Source: Altererythrobacter sp.
Lineage (GTDB): Bacteria > Pseudomonadota > Alphaproteobacteria > Sphingomonadales > Sphingomonadaceae
Assembly: GCA_024636575.1 (NCBI GenBank)
Contig: JAGXGU010000147.1
Coordinates: forward strand, 1-7,678
DNA: 7,678 bases
Direction: 5' to 3'
Part shown: piece by piece, positions 1 through 7,264 of the stretch
Layout: each line of letters starts with the position of its first letter
How positions within the stretch are numbered: the first letter of the stretch is position 1
Translations under genes and position numbers: made by a program
The notes under the pieces: model-generated
Database searches by the model: none
What the model saw: only the letters and a program-made list of their open reading frames with translations
What the model was told of the DNA's origin: nothing

Positions 1-13
1 GCTCTAACCTGCC

Positions 14-106
14 TCACGCCTTGATCGTGATCTCGATATCCGTTTCGTTGGCCCCCAACGAAGCGGACAAGAGCCTCCTTGCTTCACGAATCGTTAGTGC
101 CGCGTG
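14..106 (-). other. Short unassigned reading frame in left flank, possible gene remnant
   Basis: On the minus strand a 30-codon frame is open between a TAG (107-109) and a TGA (14-16). It reads as a helix-like stretch (EARRLLSASLGANE) followed by a strand-like end (DIEITIKA), which resembles the tail of a folded protein. There is no ATG, GTG or TTG start in a useful place, and the frame is closed upstream. It could be the decayed 3' end of a gene, or chance. I do not recognise the family. The rest of 1-191 shows no gene on either strand. Confidence 0.15.
39..67. repeat. 13-bp inverted repeat (hairpin) in left flank
   Basis: Positions 39-51 (TCCGTTTCGTTGG) and 55-67 (CCAACGAAGCGGA) are reverse complements except for one T/G pair at 43/63, with a 3-nt CCC loop. 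In plus-strand RNA the odd pair is a G-U wobble, so a stable stem is expected. Neither side is followed by a run of T, so it is not a standard intrinsic terminator. It lies upstream of the antitoxin gene, within the minus-strand open stretch at 14-106. Confidence 0.5.
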
Positions 107-191
107 CTACGTTTTCGTAAAGTCTGTTTGAGGTTGGATCACTCACCAAAAATATTCGACAAAGAATTGCTCGACACGCGCCGCTTCGTGC

Positions 192-204
192 ATGACAATG
201 TCAT
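192..204. promoter_or_regulatory. Candidate toxin-antitoxin operator palindrome
   Basis: ATGACA-A-TGTCAT is a perfect 6+6 bp palindrome around one central base, ending 2 bp before the chosen antitoxin start codon at 207. RelB/DinJ-type ribbon-helix-helix antitoxins bind short palindromes at their own promoter, so location and form suit an autoregulatory site. This is inference from position and symmetry only. The site also contains the two in-frame upstream ATGs (192 and 198). No convincing Shine-Dalgarno sequence or strong -35/-10 pair stands out. Confidence 0.3.
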
Positions 205-206
205 AC

Positions 207-470
207 ATGGCTGCAAACGCTCTCGTTCAAGCCCGTATCAACGGTGCCGTCAAGGACGAGGCCTCGGCTGTGCTCGCGACTATGGGACTTACCGTCTCCG
301 ACGCGGTGCGGTTGCTGCTGACCCGTGTCGCGCATGACAAGGCGCTGCCGTTTGAGCCGCTCATTCCGAACGCTGAGACAATCGCAGCGATGCAGGAAGC
401 CCGCAGCGGAAAATTGAAGAGCTATCCGAACTTCAAGGCGTTGCTGGCTGACCTAGATGCGGAAGATTGA
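207..470 (+). CDS. dinJ: DinJ/RelB-family antitoxin
   Basis: This 87-residue protein resembles E. coli DinJ (86 residues), the antitoxin that binds and silences the ribosome-dependent mRNase YafQ. The match includes the opening MAANA-V-ARI, the MGLTVSDAVRLLLTRVA segment and the KALPFE motif. The N-terminal ~45 residues fit a ribbon-helix-helix DNA-binding and dimerisation domain. The acidic C-terminal part, ending LADLDAED, would wrap the toxin. ATGs at 192 and 198 are in the same frame, but I chose 207 because the protein from there aligns end to end with DinJ. The gene overlaps the downstream toxin gene by 14 nt, the usual antitoxin-first order. It appears intact although its partner is interrupted. 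Autoregulation by the antitoxin is expected from the family; a palindrome lies just upstream. Confidence 0.9.
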   Translation: MAANALVQARINGAVKDEASAVLATMGLTVSDAVRLLLTRVAHDKALPFEPLIPNAETIAAMQEARSGKLKSYPNFKALLADLDAED

Positions 471-738
471 GCCGAGCGGGCGGTTCAGGCGAGATCTCAA
501 GAGAGAATTGAAGGGCCAATACCGCCGGGTCATTGCCGGCGAGCTGGAGCGACTGGTTCCCCTTTTGGCAGTCGATGCATCACTCGATCCGCACCACCGC
601 GATCACGCGCTGACCGGCGAATGGAAAGACCATCGCGACTGCCATGTGAAGCCTGATTTTGTGCTGATTTACCGAAAACCCGATTCCGAAACTTTACAAC
701 TTGTATGACTTGGGAGCCATGCAGAACTGGGTTGGTAG
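457..738 (+). pseudogene. yafQ: YafQ-family mRNA endonuclease toxin, interrupted by in-frame TGA
   Basis: The open frame starts at ATG 457 and stops at TGA 706-708 after 83 residues. Reading on in the same frame gives LGSHAELGW and then TAG (736-738), which restores a 93-residue protein close to E. coli YafQ (92 residues), whose end reads RTGTHAALFG. A CGA (Arg) to TGA change explains the stop. YafQ cleaves mRNA in the ribosomal A site. His50, His63 and Asp67 are present at the same numbers as in E. coli YafQ (Phe68 replaces Trp68), within the DHALTGEWKDHRDCHVKPD region. The truncated product lacks the C-terminal histidine (His87 in E. coli, codon 88 here) that is important for catalysis, so it is probably inactive as an RNase, though it might still bind the antitoxin. 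It overlaps dinJ by 14 nt. A sequencing error or TGA read-through are alternatives. Confidence 0.8.
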
Positions 739-744
739 GCAGGC

Positions 745-1266
745 CTAAACTCGCTCGTACAGAATCAACGGAGTTGTTTTGTCTTCGGGAACATGGCGGC
801 CATACGCGGCGAAACCCAGCGAAAGAGCGAGGCGTTCGGACACGGCGTGCCCTTCCTCGATCATGCAGGCAATTCGCTGCAGGCCATGTTCGGCATCGAA
901 CCATGCCAGCGCGGCTTCCATCGCCTCGCGCGCATAGCCCTTGCCCCAATCATCGGCATTTATGATCCACCCGGCCTCGGGAACATCGTCCAGCCCCTTT
1001 CCGAACTCGCGATAGGAACGAAAAATCCCGCAGGTGCCCAGGATGCCTTGCTGCCCCTTCAGCCGGACAACAAAAGTGCCGTAACCATATAACGACCAGC
1101 TGCCCGCATTACGCAGAAGCCGGTCAAAACTGTCTGCCATGCTCGCTTCCGTCGGACCGAGGAAGCGGCCCGTTTCCGGGTGTGCCCACAGGGTGAACAG
1201 CCCCTCCAGATCATCGGCCCGGGGCCGGTACATTTCCAGCCTGTCCGTCTGGATCACGCAGCCCAT
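745..1266 (-). CDS. GNAT-family N-acetyltransferase (RimJ/RimL-like)
   Basis: This 173-residue protein is a GNAT acetyltransferase of the Acetyltransf_3 (RimJ/RimL-like) type, which transfers acetyl from acetyl-CoA to an amine. Evidence is the N-terminal TDRLEMYRPRADDLEGLF (residues 7-24), a central strand (GILGTCGIF, 74-82), the acetyl-CoA loop DWGKGYAREAMEAAL (106-120) and the closing segment SERLALSLGF (143-152). The Asn often seen before the last helix is not obvious (EEGHAVSERL). The frame stays open upstream to 1401, but the start at 1266 is preferred: TDRL sits where family members begin, and TGATG there makes a 1-nt overlap with the stop of the DUF445 gene, pointing to coupled translation. 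The substrate (protein N-terminus, drug or small amine) cannot be told. It is the last gene of the pump operon and ends 6 nt from the ancestral end of yafQ on the other strand. No terminator follows. Confidence 0.88.
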   Translation of the reverse strand: MGCVIQTDRLEMYRPRADDLEGLFTLWAHPETGRFLGPTEASMADSFDRLLRNAGSWSLYGYGTFVVRLKGQQGILGTCGIFRSYREFGKGLDDVPEAGWIINADDWGKGYAREAMEAALAWFDAEHGLQRIACMIEEGHAVSERLALSLGFAAYGRHVPEDKTTPLILYERV

Positions 1267-2576
1267 CAGGCGAAGAAACCGCTGACAAAGTGGATCGTAA
1301 CCCCGACCAGCCCGCCAACCAGAGTGCCGTTGATGCGGATGAATTGCAGATCGCGCCCAACGGCGCTTTCGATCCGGTCGGTGACGGTATGCGCGTCCCA
1401 CCGCTTCACGGTTTCAGACACCAGGCGAACGATCTGGCCGCCGTAGCGGGTAGCGATACCCACTGCCGTGCGCCGTGCGAAACGGTTGACCTGCCATTGC
1501 AACTGCGGATCATCGCGCAGGGCGATGCCCAATTCCGACAGGCTGCTGCCAAGCTGGCCCGGCCCGAGGATGCCGCCGAAACCCTTGTCCGGATTGCGGG
1601 CCATCGCGATCAGACCGGATCTGATCCGTTCCCAGACCCCTTCCCACCAGCGTGCAATCGCCGGATTGTCCAGCAATTCGCGCTTCATTTTCTCGACCTT
1701 CTCGCGGGTCGGCGCATCGTGGATCAGATCATGCGCAAGCTTTTCCAGCCCTTCCTCGATCTTGCTGCGCAGCGGATGGTCGGGATCGACCAGCACTTCG
1801 GCCAGCAGCCGGTACAATCCGTCGAGTACGGAATTCGCGAGCTTTTCATCCAGCCCGACCCAGCGGATCAGCGCATTGGCCCGCTCGTGGATCACCTCGC
1901 GAACCATCTCCTCATTGTCTTCCAACGTCAGCCCCGCCCAGCGAACGAAGCCGTCGATCAGCGACAGATGCCGCCGGTCGGCAATTGCGGCGGTCAGCAT
2001 CTGGCCGAGCAGCGGCGATATTTCGAGCTTGGCAAGTTGCAGCTTCAGGCCAGCCTTGACCTGTCCGCCCAGCTGTTCGGGATCGAGCGATTCCAATATC
2101 CCGGCGAGCAATTCCGCTGCCCCGTCCCCGATTCGCGATCCGGTTCCAGCCTTTGGTTCCACCAGGAATCCGCCAACTGCCTGCGCCATATTCATCGTCT
2201 GCATCCGGCGCGCGACCACTGCCGGGGTGAGGAAATTGTCCCGCAGGAATTGCGCCATCGTATCGGCGATCCGGTCCTTGTTTTCCGGAATGATCGCGGT
2301 GTGCGGAATCTTCAGGCCCAGCGGGTGCCGGAACAGTGCAGTGACCGCGAACCAATCGGCCAGGCCGCCCACCATCGCCGCCTCTGCAAAGGCGAGCAGA
2401 TAGCCCCATGCCGGATGCAGCGATTGGTAACGGCTGGCCAGTATGAACAGGCCCGCCATCACTACCAGCATTCCGGTTGCGGTACGGCGCATGGTGCGGG
2501 CGCGATCAGCGGTCAGGGCATTGGCGGCAATAAGATCGGCCGGATCCGATGCCATGGGGGAGGGGTTGACGCTCAC
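1266..2576 (-). CDS. DUF445 (YjiN-like) membrane protein
   Basis: This 436-residue protein belongs to the DUF445/YjiN family (E. coli YjiN is of similar length), whose biochemical role is not established. The hallmark lies at residues 70-100: GGLADWFAVTALFRHPLG, then KIPHTAIIPENKDRI. Two hydrophobic segments (about 34-50 and 57-82) precede a long, mostly helical, charged region (100-410). A third hydrophobic segment closes the protein (GTLVGGLVGVTIHFVSGFFA, 417-436), so both ends are probably in the inner membrane. The start is GTG at 2576, giving GTGA with the permease stop (4-nt overlap). ATG at 2555 (MASDPADLIA) is an alternative that would drop 7 residues and leave a short gap; neither has a strong Shine-Dalgarno sequence. 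The 3' end overlaps the acetyltransferase start by 1 nt. Co-expression with an efflux pump is clear from layout, but a functional link is inference only. Confidence 0.9.
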   Translation of the reverse strand: MSVNPSPMASDPADLIAANALTADRARTMRRTATGMLVVMAGLFILASRYQSLHPAWGYLLAFAEAAMVGGLADWFAVTALFRHPLGLKIPHTAIIPENKDRIADTMAQFLRDNFLTPAVVARRMQTMNMAQAVGGFLVEPKAGTGSRIGDGAAELLAGILESLDPEQLGGQVKAGLKLQLAKLEISPLLGQMLTAAIADRRHLSLIDGFVRWAGLTLEDNEEMVREVIHERANALIRWVGLDEKLANSVLDGLYRLLAEVLVDPDHPLRSKIEEGLEKLAHDLIHDAPTREKVEKMKRELLDNPAIARWWEGVWERIRSGLIAMARNPDKGFGGILGPGQLGSSLSELGIALRDDPQLQWQVNRFARRTAVGIATRYGGQIVRLVSETVKRWDAHTVTDRIESAVGRDLQFIRINGTLVGGLVGVTIHFVSGFFA

Positions 2577-5500
2577 TCGGCGGGAGAAACCCCAAGGCCC
2601 GGTGGCGTACCACCGCCAGCCGCGGCGCCCTGCAGCGGGCGGTCTTCATCACCCGGCTGGTATGTCAGGAATTTGTGCCGCAGCCACGGGCCGGCACGCT
2701 TTTCAAAACCATCGGCCAGACTGAAACCAGCCGGTACGATCAACAGGGTCAGCACGGTGGACAGCAACAGGCCGCCAATCACCACGGTGCCCATCGGGGC
2801 GCGCCATGCACCGTCGCCGTTCAGCGAAATCGCAGTCGGGATCATGCCCGCCGTCATCGCCACGGTGGTCATCACGATTGGCTGCGCACGCTTGTGCCCG
2901 GCTTCCATGATCGCTTCCAGCTTGGCCGTGCCGGTCGCCATTTCCTCGATCGCGAAATCGATCAGCAGGATCGAGTTCTTCGACACGATACCTAGCAGCA
3001 TCAGCACCCCGATCATGACCGGCATCGACACCGGCTGGCCAACGGCCCAGACTAGGAAGATACCGCCCAGTGGGGCGAGCGCGAGCGAGCCCATATTGAC
3101 CAGCGGCGACATCAACCGCTTGTACAAAAGCACCAGCACGGCAAACACCAGCAGCACCCCGGAAATGACCGCAATCACGAAATTGGCCGCCAGTTCCTGC
3201 TGCCATTCATCTTCGCCGACCACGTCGCGGGCGACGCCCTGTGGCAGGTTTTCGAAGATCGGCAGCTTGTCGATCTGCACCATGGCCTCGCCCTTGAGTA
3301 CACCCTGGGCGAGGTCGGCCCCCACGAACACCCGGCGGCTCTGGTTATAGCGCTGGATCGTCGTCGGACCGGAACCGAAAGTGATTTCCGCGACCCGTTC
3401 CAGCGGCACCGAACCGCCGCTGGCGGTCTGCACCGGCAGATTGGCGATGGTGTCGAGGCTGCGGCGCGATTGCTGTGGCAATTTGACCCGGATCGGAATC
3501 TGCCTGTCCGATAGCGAGAATTTCGCCGCGTTCTGGTCGATCTCGCCCATGGTCGCGATGCGGATTGCCTGGCTAAGCGAAGCGGTGGTAACGCCAAGCT
3601 CCGCGGCGAGATCCGCGCGCGGGGTGATGATCAGTTCCGGTCGGCGGATATCCCCATCGACCCGGGGTGCCACCACACTGCCCAGCGCACTCATCTGCTC
3701 AACCAGCGTAGTCGCAGCCTGGTTGAGCAATTCGGGATTGGAACCGGCCAGCATGATCGAAATGTCGCGGCCGGTGCCGCCCCCGCCCGATTGCGACTGG
3801 AACCGCACGCGCGCATCGGGAATCTGCGCAAGTTGCGGGGCGAGATCACGTTCGAATTCGATCGAGGTCTTCTCCCGGTCCGGTTTCAGGGTGATGTAGA
3901 TCGATGCATTGCCTTCGCGGACGCGTTCCAGTGCGCGCTCTACCTCGGGCTGCTGATAGAGCAGCGCGGCGATCCGATCGGCCACCTGTTCGGTCTGCTG
4001 GAGCGTGGTGCCCGGTACCAGTTCAATCTCCACCCGGCTGTTGTCATCGTTGATGGTCGGCTGGAACTGCTGCGGGGTAATCGCGAACAGGATCACTGTC
4101 AGCACAAACGCAAACAGGCCGAGGCCCATCATCCATACCCGGTGGTCGCGCAGCCTTGCGGCCACCCGCCGGGCCAGGAAACGGTTCCAGCCAAAGAAAC
4201 CGGCGTCTTCGCGCTTGGTCACAAAGGAGCCGGCCACGCCCACCAGGAAGCTGACGAGGAAACCTGCCAGAAACCCGCCGATCAGGCCCGCCGTAGCCAT
4301 GCCGAAAGCGCCGGCCAGCGAACCGTCCACCGCCTGGATAGACCTTGTGAACAGCACCACCGCCAGCACGGCAGCTGCCAGCAATGCGAAACCGTAATAG
4401 GCGGGGCGGCCATGCACTGTTTCCAGTGCGTTCCGCTTCCCGCGGGCCGCGCGGTTGTCGAGCGACCATGCCAGTACGCCCATGTAGCGATCCATCATCC
4501 GGCCTTCGCCATGCGAGGCGTTGCCCTTGGAATGCAGGAAATAGGCGGCCAGCATCGGGGTGATCATTCGCGCTACGGCCAGACTCATCAGCACCGCAAT
4601 CACCACCGTGATGCCGAAGTTCTTGAAGAATTGTCCGGAAATACCGGGCATCAGGCCAACGGGAAGGAACACGGCAACGATGCAGAACGATGTCGCGACC
4701 ACTGCCAGGCCGATCTCGTCCGCCGCGTCGATCGAAGCCTGATAGGCGCTTTTGCCCATGCGCATGTGGCGCACGATGTTCTCGATCTCCACGATCGCGT
4801 CATCGACCAGCACACCGGCCACCAGGCCCAATGCGAGCAGTGACAGGAAATTCAGATTAAACCCGAGAAGATCCATGAACCAGAATGTGGGGATCGCGGA
4901 CAGGGGGATGGCTATGGCGGAGATGATCGTCGCCCGCCAGTCACGCAGGAAGAAGAATACCACCACGACCGCCAGCAGAGCGCCTTCGATCATCGCCGCG
5001 ATCGAGCTTTCGTACTGGCTTTCGGTGTATTTGACCGTGTTGAACAGCGGGATGAAATTGACGCCGGGGTTTTCCGCCTCGATTTCGGCGATAACTTCCT
5101 TCGCATTGTCAAACACGGTTACATCCGAAGCGCCCTTGGCGCGGGACATGCCGAAGTTAACGACTTCCTTGTCCTTGACCTTGCTGATCGAACTACGTTC
5201 GCCGTACCCGTCACGCACGGTCGCGACATCGGACAACTTGACGGTCGCGCCGCTGCCCAGCCGGATCTGCCGTTCGCCCAATTCGAAAGCGCTCTCGTCA
5301 TTGCCGAGCACGCGAACCGACTGGCGGGTTCCGCCGACTTCGGCCATGCCGCCCGCCGCGTTGACATTATCCTGCCGCAGCACGGCGTTTATCTGGCCCG
5401 CGGTAACGCCCAGCGCCTGCATCCGGCCCGGATCGAGGATGACCTCGATTTCGCGGTCGACCCCGCCGAACCGGTCGACCTCCGCCATCCCCTCGACACC

Positions 5501-6010
5501 GAGCAGGCGTTTGGCGATTGTATCATCGATGAACCAGCTGAGCTGTTCGATCGTCATGTCGTTGGCTTCGACCGCATAGATCGCCAGGAAACCGCCGCCG
5601 GCGACATCCACCTTGCTGATCCGCGGTTCGAGAATTCCGTCGGGCAGGCTGCCGCGAACGGTATCCACGGCATTCTTGACCTCCGCCACCGCATCGTTGG
5701 AATCGGTGCCGATGTCGAATTCGACAAAGGTGCTGGAATTGCCCTCTCTTGCGGTCGAACTGATGTTCTTGACCCCGCTGACCGAGCGGATCGCGGATTC
5801 AACCAGCTGGGTAACCTGGTTCTCGATTTCCTTCGGCGCGGCGCCGGGCTGCGAGATGGAAACATTGACCGCCGGGAAATCCACATCCGGATTGTTGACC
5901 ACATCCATCCGCGCAAAGCTGAGAATGCCGGCGAGCAGCAAGGCGGTGAATACCACCAGAGGCAGCACCGGGTTGCGGATCGACCAGGCAGAGATGTTGT
6001 TCAAATTCAT
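2573..6010 (-). CDS. RND efflux permease, HAE1-like, with extra central membrane insertion
   Basis: This 1145-residue inner-membrane proton/substrate antiporter is the energy-using part of a tripartite pump. TM1 is at 13-32, the first periplasmic porter half at ~33-335, TM2-TM6 at ~337-491, TM7 at ~623-645, the second periplasmic half at ~646-940 and TM8-TM12 at ~941-1095. The proton-relay pair is Asp403-Asp404 in GVLVDDAIVEIEN (AcrB Asp407/408), with Lys1011 in GIVSKNSILLIDF (AcrB Lys940), so it should be proton-driven. AcrB has 1049 residues. The extra ~95 lie almost wholly between TM6 and TM7, where residues 537-597 form added hydrophobic segments. A Gly/Pro-rich tail follows TM12 (1110-1145). 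The start at 6010 overlaps the adaptor stop as ATGA (4 nt), and the stop overlaps the DUF445 start by 4 nt. HAE1-type (drug, lipophile) is favoured over heavy-metal type from the overall sequence style; the real substrate is unknown. Confidence 0.94.
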   Translation of the reverse strand: MNLNNISAWSIRNPVLPLVVFTALLLAGILSFARMDVVNNPDVDFPAVNVSISQPGAAPKEIENQVTQLVESAIRSVSGVKNISSTAREGNSSTFVEFDIGTDSNDAVAEVKNAVDTVRGSLPDGILEPRISKVDVAGGGFLAIYAVEANDMTIEQLSWFIDDTIAKRLLGVEGMAEVDRFGGVDREIEVILDPGRMQALGVTAGQINAVLRQDNVNAAGGMAEVGGTRQSVRVLGNDESAFELGERQIRLGSGATVKLSDVATVRDGYGERSSISKVKDKEVVNFGMSRAKGASDVTVFDNAKEVIAEIEAENPGVNFIPLFNTVKYTESQYESSIAAMIEGALLAVVVVFFFLRDWRATIISAIAIPLSAIPTFWFMDLLGFNLNFLSLLALGLVAGVLVDDAIVEIENIVRHMRMGKSAYQASIDAADEIGLAVVATSFCIVAVFLPVGLMPGISGQFFKNFGITVVIAVLMSLAVARMITPMLAAYFLHSKGNASHGEGRMMDRYMGVLAWSLDNRAARGKRNALETVHGRPAYYGFALLAAAVLAVVLFTRSIQAVDGSLAGAFGMATAGLIGGFLAGFLVSFLVGVAGSFVTKREDAGFFGWNRFLARRVAARLRDHRVWMMGLGLFAFVLTVILFAITPQQFQPTINDDNSRVEIELVPGTTLQQTEQVADRIAALLYQQPEVERALERVREGNASIYITLKPDREKTSIEFERDLAPQLAQIPDARVRFQSQSGGGGTGRDISIMLAGSNPELLNQAATTLVEQMSALGSVVAPRVDGDIRRPELIITPRADLAAELGVTTASLSQAIRIATMGEIDQNAAKFSLSDRQIPIRVKLPQQSRRSLDTIANLPVQTASGGSVPLERVAEITFGSGPTTIQRYNQSRRVFVGADLAQGVLKGEAMVQIDKLPIFENLPQGVARDVVGEDEWQQELAANFVIAVISGVLLVFAVLVLLYKRLMSPLVNMGSLALAPLGGIFLVWAVGQPVSMPVMIGVLMLLGIVSKNSILLIDFAIEEMATGTAKLEAIMEAGHKRAQPIVMTTVAMTAGMIPTAISLNGDGAWRAPMGTVVIGGLLLSTVLTLLIVPAGFSLADGFEKRAGPWLRHKFLTYQPGDEDRPLQGAAAGGGTPPGLGVSPAE
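4220..4405 (-). other. Extra hydrophobic insertion in RND permease (residues ~536-597)
   Basis: Between TM6 (ending near residue 491) and TM7 (starting near 623), AcrB-type permeases have a cytoplasmic loop of roughly 40 residues. Here the gap is ~130 residues and contains one clear hydrophobic segment (538-554, GFALLAAAVLAVVLF). After a short polar link comes a Gly-rich hydrophobic run of ~33 residues (565-597, containing GGFLAGFLVSFLVGVAG). Two added membrane passes would keep the normal topology of TM7-TM12; three would invert it, so a two-helix hairpin is the simplest reading. Confidence 0.65.
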
Positions 6011-7209
6011 TGCGTATCAGCTTCCGCCCTGACCGGTCTGATGGTCTGCCCGGGGTTGAGGAAGCCGCCTGCACGCAAGACGATTTTTTCGTTGCCGCTG
6101 AGACCCTCGGAAATCACTACTCCCTGCGGCGTGACCGGACCCGTCTGCACACCGCGCCGGACGACCTTGTTGTCCTTGTCGGCGATATAGACGTAGCTGC
6201 CCTCATCATCCGACAGGACCGCACTTTCCGGAAGCAGCGGCGCGACCACCGTCCCGCTCTTGATCGTGGCCGTGGCAAACCCGCCCGGCCGTAATCCCTC
6301 TGCATAGGGCAGCGAGATACGGGCTGTACCCTGGCGGTTCTGCGGGTCAATCGTCGGCGCGAGCTGCCAGATCTGCCCGCTATAAACCTTATCGGTCCCG
6401 ACCGGCACGACTTCGGCAGAAACCCCGGCCGACAGCCTTGCCAGATCCGATTCGCCCACCCGTGCGAGCATTTCCATTTCACCGCCCCGGGCGATCAGGA
6501 ACAACGTGCCCGCGCCGGCGCCGACCACCTGGCCCGGTTCAACATTGCGTTCGAGCAGCAGGCCCGCCGCCGGGGCGACGATGTTCAACCGGGCGTTGCG
6601 TTCGCGCAGTTCGCCCGCCTGCGCCTGCGCGACCTTGACCCGCGCCACGGCCGCATCACGCGTTGCCGTAAGCCGGTCGACATCCGCCTTGCTGATGAAA
6701 CCGCGTTCCACCAATTGCAGTGCGCGTTCAAGATTGGCCTGCGCCAGCCGTGCATCGGCCTGGGCGACCTGCACCTGCGCGCTGGCGCTGGCCGCCTGCT
6801 GGTTCTGCACTGACCGGTCGATCACCGCCAGCACCTGGCCCGCGCCCACCCATTGTCCGGCCTCGACCGGGACGGATACCACGCGGCCGCCTTCGCCCAC
6901 CACGCCCACGGGCATGGCGCGGCGCGCAGCCAGCGTTCCGGTAGCGGAAATTTCACCTTCGATCGTCCCGCTGCCCGGGGAAACCACCGTGATCATCGGG
7001 GCCTGGTCGGCACTATCTGCGGCATCTGCCGCAGTGTCGCCATCGCCCATCATATAAAATGCCACGCCTGCCAAAAGTGCGATGGCAATCAGAATCGTCG
7101 AAATGACCAGGGCGCGCTTGCTTGGGCGCGCAGAACCTTTCTCCGCCCCTGAAAGGTCGGAGGTCGAATATTCTGGACCGTCCGCTGTTACGGTGGATTC
7201 GTAATTCAT
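6007..7209 (-). CDS. RND membrane-fusion protein (periplasmic adaptor subunit)
   Basis: This 400-residue adaptor (HlyD/AcrA type) links the permease to an outer-membrane channel. A polar cytoplasmic N-tail (1-32) is followed by one membrane anchor (33-54, ALVISTILIAIALLAGVAFY). There is no lipobox and no cysteine in the protein, so it is not a lipoprotein as AcrA is. An acidic Ala/Asp linker follows (55-70). The two lipoyl halves are at ~104-132 (GGRVVSVPVEAGQWVGAGQVL) and ~206-230 (NIVAPAAGLLLERNVEPGQVV), flanking a coiled-coil hairpin rich in Ala, Gln and Arg (133-205). The beta-barrel (~240-320) and membrane-proximal domain (~320-395) end the protein. ATG 7209 is the first start and is preceded by AAGG ~10 nt upstream. 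It is the first gene of the operon and overlaps the permease by 4 nt. No outer-membrane channel gene lies in the window. Confidence 0.93.
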   Translation of the reverse strand: MNYESTVTADGPEYSTSDLSGAEKGSARPSKRALVISTILIAIALLAGVAFYMMGDGDTAADAADSADQAPMITVVSPGSGTIEGEISATGTLAARRAMPVGVVGEGGRVVSVPVEAGQWVGAGQVLAVIDRSVQNQQAASASAQVQVAQADARLAQANLERALQLVERGFISKADVDRLTATRDAAVARVKVAQAQAGELRERNARLNIVAPAAGLLLERNVEPGQVVGAGAGTLFLIARGGEMEMLARVGESDLARLSAGVSAEVVPVGTDKVYSGQIWQLAPTIDPQNRQGTARISLPYAEGLRPGGFATATIKSGTVVAPLLPESAVLSDDEGSYVYIADKDNKVVRRGVQTGPVTPQGVVISEGLSGNEKIVLRAGGFLNPGQTIRPVRAEADTQ

Positions 7210-7264
7210 TGCGCGATTGCCTTAGTCATCAAACGGCCTGGCTTTGAGAGATTGCCCGGCAGGT

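Noticed and set aside
104..337. 77-codon plus-strand frame overlapping dinJ
   Set aside because: It is out of frame with the well-matched antitoxin, and its product is Arg/Cys-rich with no family features.
1267..1401. N-terminal extension of the acetyltransferase frame up to 1401
   Set aside because: The extra 45 residues are Arg/His-rich, overlap the end of the DUF445 gene and are not GNAT-like. The start at 1266 gives the usual length and a coupled stop-start.
1290..3350. 686-codon plus-strand open frame running opposite the DUF445 gene and part of the permease
   Set aside because: It lies wholly antisense to two clear protein families, has no recognisable domain and an odd composition (many Pro, Arg, Gln, Ser). 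Long antisense frames are common in GC-rich coding DNA.
3791..4843. 350-codon plus-strand open frame opposite the permease
   Set aside because: It is antisense to conserved RND transmembrane segments and the His/Gln-rich translation has no family features; it is a codon-bias shadow.
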